This document shows, in pieces, positions 1 to 11,941 of a DNA stretch of 64,000 nucleotides. The first letter of the stretch is position 1. Each line of letters begins with the position of its first letter. A program made the position numbers and the translations under genes. The notes beneath the pieces are model-generated. The model made no database searches and was not told where the DNA came from. It worked only from the letters and a program-made list of their open reading frames with translations. This DNA comes from Jaltomata sinuosa (Eukaryota; Streptophyta; Magnoliopsida; Solanales; Solanaceae): the NCBI GenBank assembly GCA_003996215.1, contig QJPP01001819.1:1-64000 (forward strand). Reading direction: 5' to 3'.

Positions 1-37
1 GTTTCAAATCTTTGCCCGAAAAACTTGGGGTATTACA
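1..37 (-). repeat. 5' edge of a 3' LTR (minus strand)
   Basis: Read on the minus strand the LTR begins TGTAATACCCC at position 37, directly after a polypurine tract. The same order is seen in element B2 at 22064-22080. The rest of the LTR lies left of the window. Confidence 0.65.
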
Positions 38-52
38 ATATCTCCCCCTTGG
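38..52 (-). other. Polypurine tract
   Basis: Minus-strand sequence CCAAGGGGGAGATAT abuts the LTR start. The same tract occurs at the equivalent place in B2. A PPT primes plus-strand DNA synthesis in LTR retrotransposons and marks the internal/3' LTR boundary. Confidence 0.7.
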
Positions 53-3000
53 GATCATTCGTCCTCGAATGATGGGCAAGGACTTATTGAAGACCTAAAA
101 GTATGGAAGTAAAGATTATAACTTCACATCAAGAATTCTCTTTTAATCAAAGATAGAAACACATCAAGAGGTGCTCTATGATAACATCAAGCAACTTGTG
201 TGAGTAGGAATCGTGAGACATAGGAGACCTGGCATAGACATGATCTAGGACATAAGTTATATGGAAAATGATCATACTAATGTACAACATGAAATTTTAG
301 AAATCATAAGCATGAATTGAGATTGATACATGGCATGAAATAAGGTTTTTGCTAGATGTATGAATAAAAGTATCCCCACCTTAAATGATATGGCTAATAG
401 CCCTTAGATTTAGCAACACCTTTTAACTGTATAACCTCCTCTGAATACTACACATCACCACTTACGAATTGAATTTTTCACATCGGTGCATATAGCTACT
501 AAATTATGCATCTAACATCTTGCTCTCACCCTGTTCAAGCCTAACTTGAAGGCATAAAGTGCTACATCTAATGTGATCCTACTAGTCTGAATTTTGAGAT
601 TCTATACGCCATACCCCTATAGGAACCTTCTTCCCTAAACGTGATCAGCCCTTAGGTTTATTCTAAACTTATCAAAGTCTCTTTTTACATCTAGATTTAT
701 CCTCCAAGAATACTACTTCTCCTGATCACCTTAATCAATCAAGCTCAAGCTTTTAACAAGAAGTCACTTGCCACAAGAACCAATTACCCACAAGTATCCA
801 ACATCATATTCAAGCCTATTACTGTATTCTCTTCCCAGCTTGTATGTAGCTAAACTGTCAAAGATTTCTCTCAAGCATCCCCACAATCAATAATTCTCGA
901 ACTTCTACAAGGAGACACACCATATATTCCCATCTAATTATTACACATAACAAATCCTCATCCCGCATCTCATCCACACTTAACAACTTAGGCGACACAT
1001 TCACACTGTATCCACCACTAAAAGAGAACATCTACCACCTTCCATCTAAACAACTACTTAGTTTCCTTTACTGATAGTTGCCCCGACATAAGCTAAACAT
1101 TACCGAAGGAATAGATTTAGAGCATGAACTGCATGACATGCAAATAGGGGCCTAAATCTTAACCACAAACATGGAATGTGAACTGAACATATTTAATAAG
1201 AGCATGAGCATTGAGTATACATGGATGTTATTCAATATTGACTTATACTTAGCGTGACCTTGTCACTCAAGATGAGATCTGTGGAACCCGGTGCGATAGG
1301 CATGGGTACTTTATATTCTGAACACACAAGACGTGAACTGAGGGTTGTTCTGAGCATAAACATACCATAACCATCCATAACCATCAAGGGTGTACGTACA
1401 TAGGGCTTAGAGAAAGGAAATCCAAAAGTACAAATCTTTCAAGAAGTATGATCTGAGTATGTACATATCCTAGAATGATTTCAATAGTCATTTTAGATAT
1501 ATCATGAAGCTTGAGTTTATAAGACTGATCATAACATGAGATATATGGGTTTATGGATCATGAGCATCATAACATAGACCTTGGATCCCTAGAACCTCAG
1601 AGAAAGATTTACATCGCAGAGAGACATTATCGCTTCCAGTTCAAGGGATAGAGCATGGACAAGAGAATACATAGAGAATTCGGTCCTCCGACATAGACAT
1701 GGTCCAAAGGTATAAGACATGAGTAGAGTGTCCTCTTAAGATAAAGTATAAGGAATATGCTAGAATAAGAATTGGTCACTATGACATGCAGCATAACTCT
1801 CTTATGAAATTCATCACTACTAGAAACTCAAGACTTTCCTTGGTTCAATACCTCATCATCTCCCCCTTAGCGCAAAGGTCACTATCTTAGGCATGCATAC
1901 CTATTCTGTAAAAATATCTATGAGTATAACACTCGGCACAGTGGGGTCTCACTATACACATGAATTCTAATCTCACCTAGATATTATATTTCAAAAATAC
2001 CAACTCCTTTCTAGGTAATTCCCTTCAGTGACACTATCCTTAACTTACGCTAACCTCTATAGTCAAAATATCAAAACTTAGCTCTCTTGGGTGCACACAT
2101 CCACATTCTCTAATACTTAAAAATCTATTCCCCACTCCTTGGTCCACTAGTATTTATCTAATCTTATATCTGCCCAATTCAGCGAATTTCAAAAATTACA
2201 CCAAGAGACTCATCCACCCCCTTTAGATCTATAATTTCCTCAATTCCATCCCAATCGGCACCAAATAATTACTACCTAGCCTCCTCCATATAAAGCAACT
2301 CAAGAACACTAATCAGGAACACCTAGCACTTAACAACTTACAACCTCATCTAACAACATATTACCTCCGGTACAACTTATTCTTATAAACTTAAGGCTTC
2401 TATTCATCTAATGACTTAGTCACAATTCACTATTTCAATACTAGTCCTCATATAAATTGTGCTTAAACATTCAAACCTTCCATAAGTTATCAACCTAAGC
2501 TCTCCCACACACCATGTCAAACCTACTAGATCAATCTCATAAAAGTAACATTATCATCTCTAACTATCATTCTTTCTACCTCGGTGACCATCCCTGACTC
2601 AAGATTAGTGTCTAACACTAGGTAAAGTTAACATTACAACTTAGCATGGTATTTAGGCTTATATCTACCAGATAAAATCAAGAAATACTAATTCACCAAA
2701 ACTTTGACATAGTGGTCAATCTTAATTTCTTCTTCCACATAATTGTGGTTCACAAGCACAATCTCTTTCATAATATTACTACAGCACCTTAACATTCATA
2801 ACAAATCTTCTCACATACTATATTGGCTTACAACTACTAGGTACCATTCAAAAATCTCTAGGTCTACTAAAACCACATGATAAGTATAGTCGATCTTAAT
2901 CTTATAATATAACCTATTACAGCCCATTAGCACATTATTCTTTCTCATATCACATCTACATACCCATGCATACATTTAAACTACCTTCATAGTTCTATAA

Positions 3001-3746
3001 ACATCACTAACTCTCCCTCTCCGAATTTCCCCAAATAATTAAAAAGAACATCTTAACTAACCACTCTACTTTTACCAATTTCATAAAATTTGCAAATCTT
3101 GCTACACAAAAACCCACAACATACGGACATACTGCCTCCATCACTCACTTAGTGGGTACAAGACTCTTGCTACATTTTTTGATCTCTTACAACCAGCACT
3201 CTCTGGCTTTTAAACTCATGACTCCATATATCCCTGGCCTTGGGATCATCTCATTACTCATCTTCTAACACCCTACTTTATACTTTCTCTCGAGTGGAAA
3301 TACTATCCCAACACTCACATAAATACCTTTTCCCCTCGAGCGTGACAACTGCAACAAAGTTTTTGAAAGGGTCTGACTCAAATGCATGATTCATGAAAAT
3401 AGGGTTTTACACTTAGGATCAATAGACCTTGATGCACTAATGGACTCCTCTTTAGTCCTTGTGTAGTTTCATAACCTTTTGGAAGATGCAACTATATAGG
3501 ATTACATCGTAAGGAGTCTGATCTTTATACTTCTATCACCTAAAAAAAAGGCATAGCTAGTGGAGTTAGAGAAGAGTAGGAATCTAGATAAGTTTCTTAT
3601 AGACAACACTTTCGCAGGATCTGGAGTATGAAAGAATGGGAAACATTTTCTAAATGCCCTATAGCCTTCTGATTATAGGGCACAACACACCCATAAGCAA
3701 GACTCTACTGGACAGGCTTCGTAGACACCTTAGGACCATGAACCGT
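53..3746 (-). other. Internal region without recognisable coding sequence
   Basis: About 3.7 kb of AT-rich sequence. I read it for gag, protease, RT, RNase H and integrase motifs on the minus strand and found none. It is bounded by a PPT on one side and a PBS on the other, so it is the body of a non-autonomous element and not a host intergenic region. Confidence 0.55.
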
Positions 3747-3758
3747 GCTCTGATACCA
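3747..3758 (-). other. Primer-binding site, initiator tRNA-Met
   Basis: The minus strand reads TGGTATCAGAGC, the complement of the 3' end of plant initiator tRNA-Met. It lies four bases after the LTR end (TGACA at 3767-3763). The same PBS occurs in elements A1 and B5. Confidence 0.8.
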
Positions 3759-3762
3759 AGTT

Positions 3763-4433
3763 TGTCATGCCTCGATACCATGCCCTGGATATAACGGGAA
3801 ACCCAGACTAATGAAGGCCCAAGAAGACCCATTTCCATAACATCATGATCATATTCAATAAAATATTTACGGAAGAAATACCCATTTGAGAAAACCATTT
3901 AAAATACAATTAAGAATTTACCAAATTTTGAGAACAAAATATTTAAACAACATTTACATAGGTCTACGAAACCTCTAACATAAGAGAATAAAACATCTAT
4001 ATCGGGACATGACCTCGACAATACCATAGAATAGGAACCAAAGTCAAAAATAAGAAATTTAATTGCCATCCGGAAGATGGAGGGCTCATTGCTAATATTG
4101 TCTCGAATGATCCTAACATTGCACAAAACTAGGAGAAAGTATCTCCGAACCTACATCATGCAATAGATGAGTACAGGCATGCAACCCAGAGGAAGGGACA
4201 ATACAGTTTTAAAAAAGCAAGTCATATAAACATAATGTAAATCATAGCAATAGAATATGGGGCAAAATACTCAACATCAAACAAAATCATTTATTTCCTT
4301 TACTGCTGAACTAGATGGTGTAACCGACATATCATACATAATACACCATGGGCTATGTGGGTTTGATCACCACTCAATCGGCTGAGCCCCAATCCATGTT
4401 TGCCGCATGAATCGGGATCCTTTTGTATATAGA
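3763..4433 (-). repeat. 5' LTR, truncated (element at 1-4433)
   Basis: On the minus strand the LTR ends GGCATGACA at 3763, next to the PBS. Its other side stops abruptly near 4433, where RT sequence of element G begins, without a TG start. The outer part of the LTR has therefore been deleted, and about 670 bp remain. Confidence 0.6.
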
Positions 4434-5300
4434 TCTAGGCTGGACCCAACTCTTAACTGCCTCATTCTTCTGGGGATCCACCATCACCCTTTTTTCTAAC
4501 AATACTTGCCCAAGGAAAGGGACTGAAGTCAACAAAAATTCACACTTAGAAAATTTTGCATATAGCTTCTGGTGCCTCAAAATATCCAACATAATGTGGA
4601 GATGCTCAGCATGCTTCTCACTACTATTGGAGTAGATCAAGATGTCATCTATAAACACAATGACGAATGAATCTAGATAAAATTTGAATACACCATTCAT
4701 CAAACTCATGAATGTTGCCAGCGCATTGGTAAACCCAAACAACATCACTAGGAACTCATAATGCCCATACCGAGTCTGAAGAGTAGACTTAGGGATGTCC
4801 TTGGATCTAATATTTAATTGATGGTACCCTGACCTTAAGTCAATTTTTGAAAACACAGACGCACCCTGTAGCTGTTCAAAGAGATCATCTATACGGGGTA
4901 AAAGGTACTTGTTTCATATGGTAACCTTGTTCAATTGCCTATAGTCTATGCACATCTGCATACTACTGTCCTTCTTTTTCACAAACAAGACTAGAGCACC
5001 TCAAGGTGAAGCATTGGGATGGATAAAACCCTTATCTAAGAGTTCCTGAAGCTGAGCCTTAAGTTCCCTTAATTCTGCAGGAGCCATACAATATGGAGGA
5101 ATGGAAATTGGGAGAGTGCCCAGCTCCAAATCAATATAGAAATCAATATCTCTATCCGGAGGCATACTAGGTAGGTCCGCGGAAAACACCTCCTGAAACT
5201 CTGAAACAACCTAAACTGACTCAATAGATGAGGACTCCACACTATCATCCCAGAGATTAGCCAAGAAGTCCAAACACCCTCTCCCCACTAGATTCCTAGC
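4434..5300 (-). pseudogene. Ty3/gypsy reverse transcriptase, partial
   Basis: This is the RT of element G, which would copy its RNA into DNA. Visible pieces are the MPPDRDIDF leader (about 5165-5140), the fingers region ending in a KIDLRSGYHQL motif (about 4850-4815), and FIDDILIYS with the two catalytic aspartates at 4655-4644. The frame is open for about 160 codons from 4856 but is broken upstream by stops and missing codons. At about 4433 the RT stops after a QPRS stretch and runs into LTR sequence of the neighbouring element, giving a chimeric 20-residue tail. RNase H and integrase are absent. It is not functional. Confidence 0.8.
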
Positions 5301-5492
5301 TCAAACAAATGATATGATTTTAGCCAGCCTAGGCCTGTACACACCTTACCACTCTAGCCTATCCTTACCCAAAATCTCTAGAGAAACATTCTTAGTATTA
5401 CAATTCAACACTGGATGATATGGAGACAACTAGGTCATGCCCAAAATAACATCAAAATCTAGCATGTCCAGAATAACCAAATCTACCCAAGT

Positions 5493-5777
5493 CTATAACC
5501 CCACAAATACCAAGGGACAAGTACGATAAACATGAGTCACTATCACGGACTCTTCAACTGGGGTAAAAATATAGATAGGGGAATCAAGGGCATCACAAAC
5601 CAAATCCAGACCCAACACAAAATTTACAGACACATAAGAGTAAGTAGAACCTGGGTCAAATAGTACAGAAGCCATCCTATCACAGACAAGAATTATACCT
5701 GTGATTACCATGTCTGATGCCTCAGCCTCAGATTCCTGGAAAAGCATAACAGTGAGCCTGGTCAACAATCCGAGCAA
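5493..5777 (-). pseudogene. Retrotransposon aspartic protease (element G)
   Basis: The frame encodes the region VLFDPGSTYSYVS followed by a segment rich in Val, Ile and Asp, matching the protease region of A1 (42476-42760) and A3 (52365-52814). Retropepsin-type enzymes cleave Gag-Pol, and the catalytic triplet is usually DSG or DTG. Here, and in the two sister copies, it reads DPG. The C-terminal part continues in other frames toward 5340, where an RLEW-like segment can still be read, so frameshifts are present. It lies between the gag zinc-knuckle region and the RT, the usual gypsy order. Confidence 0.75.
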
Positions 5778-5779
5778 CT

Positions 5780-7041
5780 TCCCTGGCTAGCTGCGCCACT
5801 CCCCTACCCACGCCACCATTACCTCTGTCTCCCCGGCCTCCATGAAAGTTACCCTGCCCACCCTATGGACGACCTCTAGCATAGCCATCTCTACCTGCTG
5901 GAACCACAGCCTTAGACTGTTGCTGAGTGTGATTACCCATCTCTTTGTGAGGGCACTCCCTCTTAAAGTAACCCAGGTCACCAAATGGAAACACCCACAA
6001 GAGTAGGCCTGCTGGTAGACGTATAAAAAGCTCCCTGGCCTCTAGGAGCTGAAAACTGCTGACTAGCTCCCGGACGACCACCTGTAGTAGCTGGCAAGGA
6101 AGACTGAATAGGACAAGCAGAATACACCTATTGATTGTGGCCCTTGGAGTATGAACCACTGAAATTTCCATCATTCCGGGACTTCTTGGCTAACACCTTA
6201 GCCTTCCCAACCTACCTGACCCCTTCTAATTTCTTTATATGTTCTGTGACTTCATTGAAGCTCTTCATTACTGAAGTTATGTGCATGCACAACACTTGCA
6301 ATTCAGTATTCAAGCCTTTCATGAACAAACAAATTCTCTCCTCTTCGGTGCCCAACAACTGAGTAGCAAAATGGGACAAGGCATGAAACTTGTCCTCATA
6401 AGTTGAGACCGACATGCTACCCTATTCTAGAGCTAGGAACTCATCCTTTTTGCGATCCTAAAGGTACAGGGCATATACTTCTCTAAGAAAAGGGTATGAA
6501 ACTTCATCCAAATCAGTAGAGGCAAAACAGAAGACCGACATTCAGCAAGAGAAATCCACCACTGCTTAGTATCACCCTGCAGCTGAAAAGTGATAAACTC
6601 AACCTCATGTTGTTTCACAATGCCCAGCTTGTGCAGTCTCTAATAACAGTCCAAGATAAATTCATAAACATCTTCCTTCTTAGTACCCTAAAACATAGAA
6701 GGTTTCAGCTTTAAAAACTTTGTCAGCATCTCATGCTCATTCTCTGTTATAACCAGTCCTAGCATTGGACGGAAGAACTCATAAATACCCGATGCTGCAT
6801 CCATCCTAGGGGCCACTACAGCAGCTGGTTGGGTGCTCAGAACCTGATTTGCATTACCTGTGGGCGTGGATCCTGCATCAACCAGTCCACTCAGAAATCT
6901 CCACACCTGCTTAAATGCTTTGGGCGTAAAAGGGGGAAGTCCTGCACCTCCAGTCGGTGCTGCCTCCTCATGTTCCGCACCCTACTCAACAACAACCTCT
7001 ACTTCTTTCTTAACATGATCCTGAGGTAGGGGAGGGGTAGG
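5780..7041 (-). pseudogene. Retrotransposon gag, main part (element G)
   Basis: This is gag of the Tekay-like type. From right to left there is an MLTKFLKLKP segment (about 6740-6690), a VEFITFQLQGD segment (about 6610-6570) and a SVSTYEDKFHALS segment (about 6415-6380). A ruined zinc knuckle follows (about 5990-5940), where one base is lost after CFH and the histidine is Tyr. Gag packages element RNA into particles. The frame is interrupted by at least three stops or shifts. The N-terminal part of the same gene is displaced to 19469-19627 by the Athila complex. Confidence 0.75.
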
Positions 7042-7080
7042 TTGCTAATTTTCAATTCCCCAGCAATAATGCCTAAAACT
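7042..7080 (-). other. Second PBS-leader remnant beyond the 3' LTR
   Basis: On the minus strand, sequence following the 3' LTR corresponds base for base, with some substitutions, to the PBS and leader that follow the 5' LTR (17916-17878). The decayed PBS lies at about 7074-7058. It ends at the junction with G gag. A normal 3' LTR is followed by the target-site duplication, not by a PBS. Confidence 0.65.
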
Positions 7081-8649
7081 TGTTGCTTTTAGCGCACACG
7101 CAAGTGTACGTGGTCGTGCAGGTAATAAAGTGGCTTTTGCGAGCCGAATATCGATCCCATAGGGACTTGGTGTTTAGCATATGATCCAACTTAATTGTTA
7201 CTATTAAAGTTAAACAAGTGTGATTCATAACTAAGAGAAGTTTGAGCTTTTCTTTTGTAAACTAAATATTAAAAATAACAAAGATATGAAATTCGAATTG
7301 TAAACAATATATGGATAGATCCAGGGTTGAGGCATTTACTTCACATTCATGTATAACTATGGTTTCTAGCTGGTGTTTATCGTGATTATTAATCTACGGG
7401 GTTGATATTACACTGGGAATGGTCATCCTATAAGTCATCTACTCAAATTAATCTCACAACTACATCGTTGAGCGGGCATGTGAGTCTTTAATTCGTATGC
7501 ATTAAACTATCTTCCCGTTTCATTAACCAAGTGGGGAGTTTAGGTATATTGCTATCCTAATCGCAAATCAACCTTTAAAATTGATATCTACCAATTAAAG
7601 AAATGATCCACACTCCCTACATTCTTCATTATGTCCCTCCACTCCTATGGTCAATTCATTTTGAGACTTAGATTTATCCTAAAGTTCATGACGCTTTAGA
7701 ATAGTAAAACAAGAACGCAAGAACAATCACATGACATGATAAACATATAAACCAACTATAAAACCATAACTAAGAAATCATGTTATAGACTCAAACCTAG
7801 AAATAGGGGTTTTAGCCACTCATAGTCTTACAAAGAATCACCATTGATAAATTCATAAAGTAAAACAACAAGAACGAAAAGTTAAAGAACAAAGAACCCT
7901 AGTTTGCGCTCCTTGATGTCTCCTTTGCTCTCCAATTCGTGTCTTCATCCAAAGATGTGTGTAAATGTGGATAAGTACTACTTATATAGTGTTTTAGGTC
8001 TTCCATAGTCTTCCCCATAATATACATATGCATTTACAACTTTGCCCCCACTTAAACCAAGTTAAAAAACCCAATTTTGGACGTTTTAGAGGGGTTGCGT
8101 CGCGTGGCTGACCGCATGGCCAGACCAGTAGCTCCTTGAGTTTGGGTGTGAGAGGAAGGGACTCCTAACATGACTTGGGAGTCTCGAGGCGTGGCCTCCT
8201 TACATTCTTTGGGGTGTTCTTCGCATGGCCCCCTCCAAAAGGGTGAGTGTTTGCCCGATTATTGCTCTCTTCTCCTCGTACACTTGTTCCTTGATTCCCC
8301 ACTTCTTGTGGCTTGTTTGTAAGATTCATTTATCTTCCATAGATCCTCCAATGGTATCATACATCAATTCATAACACACATTAGTCCATACAACACAATA
8401 GAGCTCATCAAAGTACACTAGAATATGCATAGCTCAAGCTAGCACCACTAGTTTTCTCGTCTAAACTCTATTTGATCATTTTGACTCTTGACTTGTTCCA
8501 AATGCATCTTAAACACTTTAAACATGTAATTTAGCAACCAAATACACATATATATAATATATACCTCAATAACTCATCAATTTATCCTCAAAACTAAGTT
8601 AAACGCGCATAGATAATGACACTTAGGTGTATAAATACGCCTAAGATTA
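7081..8649 (-). repeat. Athila-like LTR, left copy (3' LTR)
   Basis: A 1569-bp direct copy of 17917-19468. On the minus strand it starts TAATCTTAGGCG (TG mutated to TA) at 8649 and ends GCAACA at 7081. The two copies align along their whole length with scattered substitutions and small indels. Confidence 0.85.
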
Positions 8650-8662
8650 CCACCCCACACTT
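8650..8662 (-). other. Polypurine tract, Athila-like
   Basis: The minus strand reads AAGTGTGGGGTGG immediately before the LTR start. This form is common in Athila-type elements. Confidence 0.75.
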
Positions 8663-10543
8663 AAAGCCTTGTTCGTCCTCGAACAACTCTTTACATTAAT
8701 AACAATCAAGGAAGACTCCATCATCCCTATTAAAACTAATACACTCAAGCTATAACTACAACGACCACATGAATAGCAAGTTCTACATTCGGCATGCCAT
8801 ATTACAACTGGAATCACATGAATACTACTCTAAAACATCCTAACCTCAAGAATTGACTCTACTCAGTCAGCAAACTCATGCACCTTACTCAACAAAGAGA
8901 TCACATTAATTGTCTATCTATCATCAAACATGCTCCCTCACCATAAGATATTTACCCATATTCACTCACACATATTCAAATTATCACAAGAATGGGTGTA
9001 AGAATAAAATTTGACTCACTCTCACAAAGAATTCACATGTCACATGAGATGAACCATAAGCTTTCCCTTAGTGTAGTACTCCACTAATATCAGAATGTCA
9101 AAGCTCAAAATCAAGTAGGACTTTAAGGGTTGTAATGTAGTCTAAGGGACGGGTAGGAACTAATTGGTCAAGAATAGTGACTATATTCCCTAAGCTCTAT
9201 AATACATCACACTTTACATTAAACTCATCTCCTACCAACCTATTTTACACCACTCTCATATTCCCAACTCTCTTTTGTTTTACCACATCTTTTTAGCTAG
9301 ATTATGCATCTTTAGTATGGAGTATTTACTATCAACACATGATTCACTTCTTTTCATTACATTACTCCCTACCAACCAACACATAAACATTTTTTTAACA
9401 CACCAAAAGCTATTTCCTTGGGTCTTCAATTTCACTTTTTCCTTCTTTAATTTTACACTCCTCAACATCTTAATTTCTCAACTAAAGGCTAAGGAGTTTT
9501 GGATCAAATTGCAGGCAATTGAAAAAAAAGGAATAAGCTATATATGAGGCTACCAAAGATTAGGCTAAAGGATCAACGGGGTTAACTAAGATTATGCACA
9601 AAGGATAGATAAAGAGGGTATAAAATATGGCTATCAAAGAAATTCCTATATCATCTCTTAAACTCAACATTTTGTATTTCGTTTTGCAAATACATGGGGC
9701 AAGTTCTACACACCAAAATACAATATGGAATATAACAAAACACCTCACTCACACTTGGCACATGTTCAAATCAAGAAGTCTACCTATAGACTCTCCACCA
9801 AGCAATTTCATGAATTCAAATTTAAGCCAACAAGAGTCAGATAAAAGAGCTTGGGTGTCTGACAATAAACATTCAATTTTCCCAACCATTGCCATAGAAT
9901 TAAACCCCAACTTGCAACAAGAAATAATGTGTAGCCCATAGCAAGAACATATCTATTTATTCCTAAAGAAAAAATTTTAAATTTACTCCTAAAAATCAAA
10001 AAGGATATTGGGTTCAAAGGGATTCCCCTCAGAAAAGAACATAAAAGAAAAACCAAGGGGTGGGTGAAGTGTGCTTCTACTAAACATGCCAAACACAAAA
10101 TAAAACAAACAAAGATTAAAAAAATTGTAATTTTTTCAATTTAATCAAAAACTTTCAAATAAATAAAAAAAGAAATCCTATAGCGCACTTCACCCTAAAT
10201 AAATTGGAAGATTCCCACCCCATACTTAAAATCATACTTTATCCCCAAAGTATAAATTAAAAGTAAAGATATAAATACTCCCTGAGGCCTCTAAGCATAG
10301 ATAGTAGCATCAAGTTCATCAAAGGGGTATGGAGGACCCCACACTTAGTGTTTTCTATGCCTCTTAGCTGTGGTCTCTGGTACTCATACTTCCCTTCAAC
10401 CTATCAACACAAAACAAGAACAAAACCAAAGGTTATACTAAAGAAAAACTAAAAAAAATAAAAAATACTACCTTAAATTGGGTTTCTTCCCAAGCAGCAC
10501 CTAATTTACTATCGCGACACAACTCACATCACAACTTTCATTC
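8663..10543 (-). other. Athila-like 3' non-coding region
   Basis: About 1.9 kb between protease and 3' LTR, AT-rich, without pol motifs. Minus-strand copies of AAGTGTGGGGT-like purine runs recur near 10335 and 10210, resembling duplicated PPTs. Autonomous Athila elements carry RT, RNase H, integrase and often an envelope-like frame here. A hydrophobic frame at 9808-10098 has no recognisable family and I do not call it a gene. Confidence 0.5.
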
Positions 10544-11335
10544 CTATTCTCTCATCCTCTTTCTCCTACTCGGGGCCCATCTTCTCCTTCTTTTCTGACC
10601 TCTCGTGTGCTCACACTCAGGGTTTGTGGCCTTTATTACACCTACCTTCTCAGGATTCCATTCAAGTCTTGCAGGTTCAGGCTTATTAGTCAGCTTCAGC
10701 AACTCCATGAGAGAGTCTGAAGAGGTAATTGGGGATTCGTTTTTCACCACCCCACACTCATCCACTTTCATAGCTGTGATCATGCATAGATCTTTGTAGT
10801 GTGAGGGTGTGTTGAGCGCTTTGTACACTCTGAAGACCACCTCTTCATCATTCAATCTCATCTTGAGTGTGACCTCTCTAACATCAATCAATGCTCCATC
10901 GGTAGCCAAGAATGGATGTCCCAATATGATTGGTACCCTGTCATCTGCATCATAATCAAGAACAATAAAGTCAGTAGTAATAATAAACTTACCAACCTTG
11001 ATGAGAACATCCTCTATGATTCCTTCAGGGACCACTCTAGTCCTGTCCGCCATCTGTAGCACATCTGATGCAGGCCTTGGCTTCCCCAACCCTAGAGTAT
11101 TAAACAATGAAAAGGGTATCAAATTGATGCTTTCCCCCAAGTCACTCAAGGCTTGAACAACATCACTTTCACCAATTTGTTTGGGGAGGGTGAAACTCCA
11201 TGGGTCCTTGAGATTTTGGGGCATCTTGCTCATAACCACTGAACTGCACTCTTCAGTAAGTGACACAGTCTCAATATCTACAAGCCTTCTCTTGTTTTCC
11301 ACCACATCCTTCAAGTATTTAGCATACTTGGACAT
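10544..11335 (-). pseudogene. Athila-like aspartic protease
   Basis: An open frame of 263 codons. An N-terminal linker is followed by a core with ALSDLGESINLIP (about 11160-11120) and IILGHPFLATDGALID (about 10940-10890). These are the two conserved blocks of Athila-type retropepsins, whose usual first block reads ALCDLGAS with Asp as catalytic residue. The Asp is retained and Ala is replaced by Glu. The role would be processing of Gag-Pol. After about 10640 the frame runs into a basic tail with no RT following, which marks the edge of the pol deletion. The frame is open and unusually long for this window, but without pol it is a remnant. The ATG is the first in frame; the true protein would be a gag-pol fusion. 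Confidence 0.75.
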
Positions 11336-11941
11336 TCCCTACAAAACATCTAACAAAGGAACGTTAATGTGAAGTTCTCTGAATGTGTCAAAGAACTTCT
11401 TGAAATAGGAATCCTCTTTGGCTTTTATAAGCTTTTGAGGGAATGATGGTGGTGGTCTATCTTGAGTTTGTTCAATTGGATTTTTATTAGGGTACTCAAA
11501 CTTCCCTTTTTGTCATCTTCTTTGGACTCAACTTGCTTTTCTATCTTCTTAGAAGTGATCAATTCTTATTGCACCTCATGATTTTTCTTTGGGGGTACGT
11601 CAGTCAAATCTCTTTCACTCCTCAAGGTAATTGCCATCACTTGCTTTGGATTTTTTGTATCACTTGGAAAAAACCCTTGAGGTCACGTGTTTTGTGCCTG
11701 AGCTAACTGGCCCATTTGCGTCTCTTTATTCCTTTCAGCCAATTGCTCATTTTTTATCTCAACAGCCATTTGTTCTTGGTCGGCCAGAATATTTTTCAAA
11801 GTCTTTTCAATATTGCTGGCCTGAGTGTTGTTCTGAATACCTTACTGATGTTGGAACTGCTGCGGTTGATCATGATTAGTGCCCCAAGAGTAGTTGGGCT
11901 GACTCTACCAGTTGCGATTGTAGGCATTACCAAAGTTTTGG
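11336..11941 (-). other. Athila-like gag-protease linker
   Basis: About 600 bp joining gag and protease. The frame is broken by several stops. It includes Gln- and Asn-rich stretches near 11850-11780, usual for the spacer after the Athila zinc knuckle. No separate gene is seen. Confidence 0.5.

Larger units (their letters stand above)
1..4433 (-). mobile_element. Non-coding LTR element (LARD-like), partial
   Basis: Read on the minus strand, this is an LTR retrotransposon without coding capacity. It has a truncated 5' LTR (4433 to 3763), a PBS matching initiator tRNA-Met (3758 to 3747), about 3.7 kb of internal sequence, a purine tract (52 to 38) and the first bases of the 3' LTR (37 to 1, continuing outside the window). 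No gag, protease, RT or integrase motif is visible internally, and no reading frame reaches 60 codons over 53-3658. LTRs, PBS and PPT without genes are the signature of a large retrotransposon derivative moved by proteins of a relative. The primer site and LTR ends resemble those of the B family in this window, so a Tekay-like partner is plausible. An extremely decayed autonomous element cannot be excluded. Confidence 0.65.
4434..7041 (-). mobile_element. Element G, left part: gag-protease-RT remnant
   Basis: This stretch carries, from right to left, a decayed gag, an aspartic protease and the first half of a reverse transcriptase, closely similar to elements A1 and A3. The gag reading continues from the piece at 19469-19627. 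The residues on the two sides of the Athila complex join as expected from A3 (a PREA-type stretch followed by TPP and QDH). It is therefore the interior of a Tekay-like Ty3/gypsy element whose 5' LTR lies at 19848-28201. RNase H, integrase and the 3' LTR are missing, lost at the junction near 4433. Confidence 0.75.

Noticed and set aside
3747..3758. TGGTATCAGAGC-type sites (also 19831, 40796, 63133) looked like pieces of tRNA-Met genes.
   Set aside because: Only the complement of the tRNA 3' end is present, always four bases from an LTR; these are primer-binding sites.
9808..10098. Hydrophobic frame at the position where Athila elements may carry an envelope-like gene.
   Set aside because: Short, no signal peptide or recognisable family, in low-complexity non-coding sequence; not supportable as a gene.
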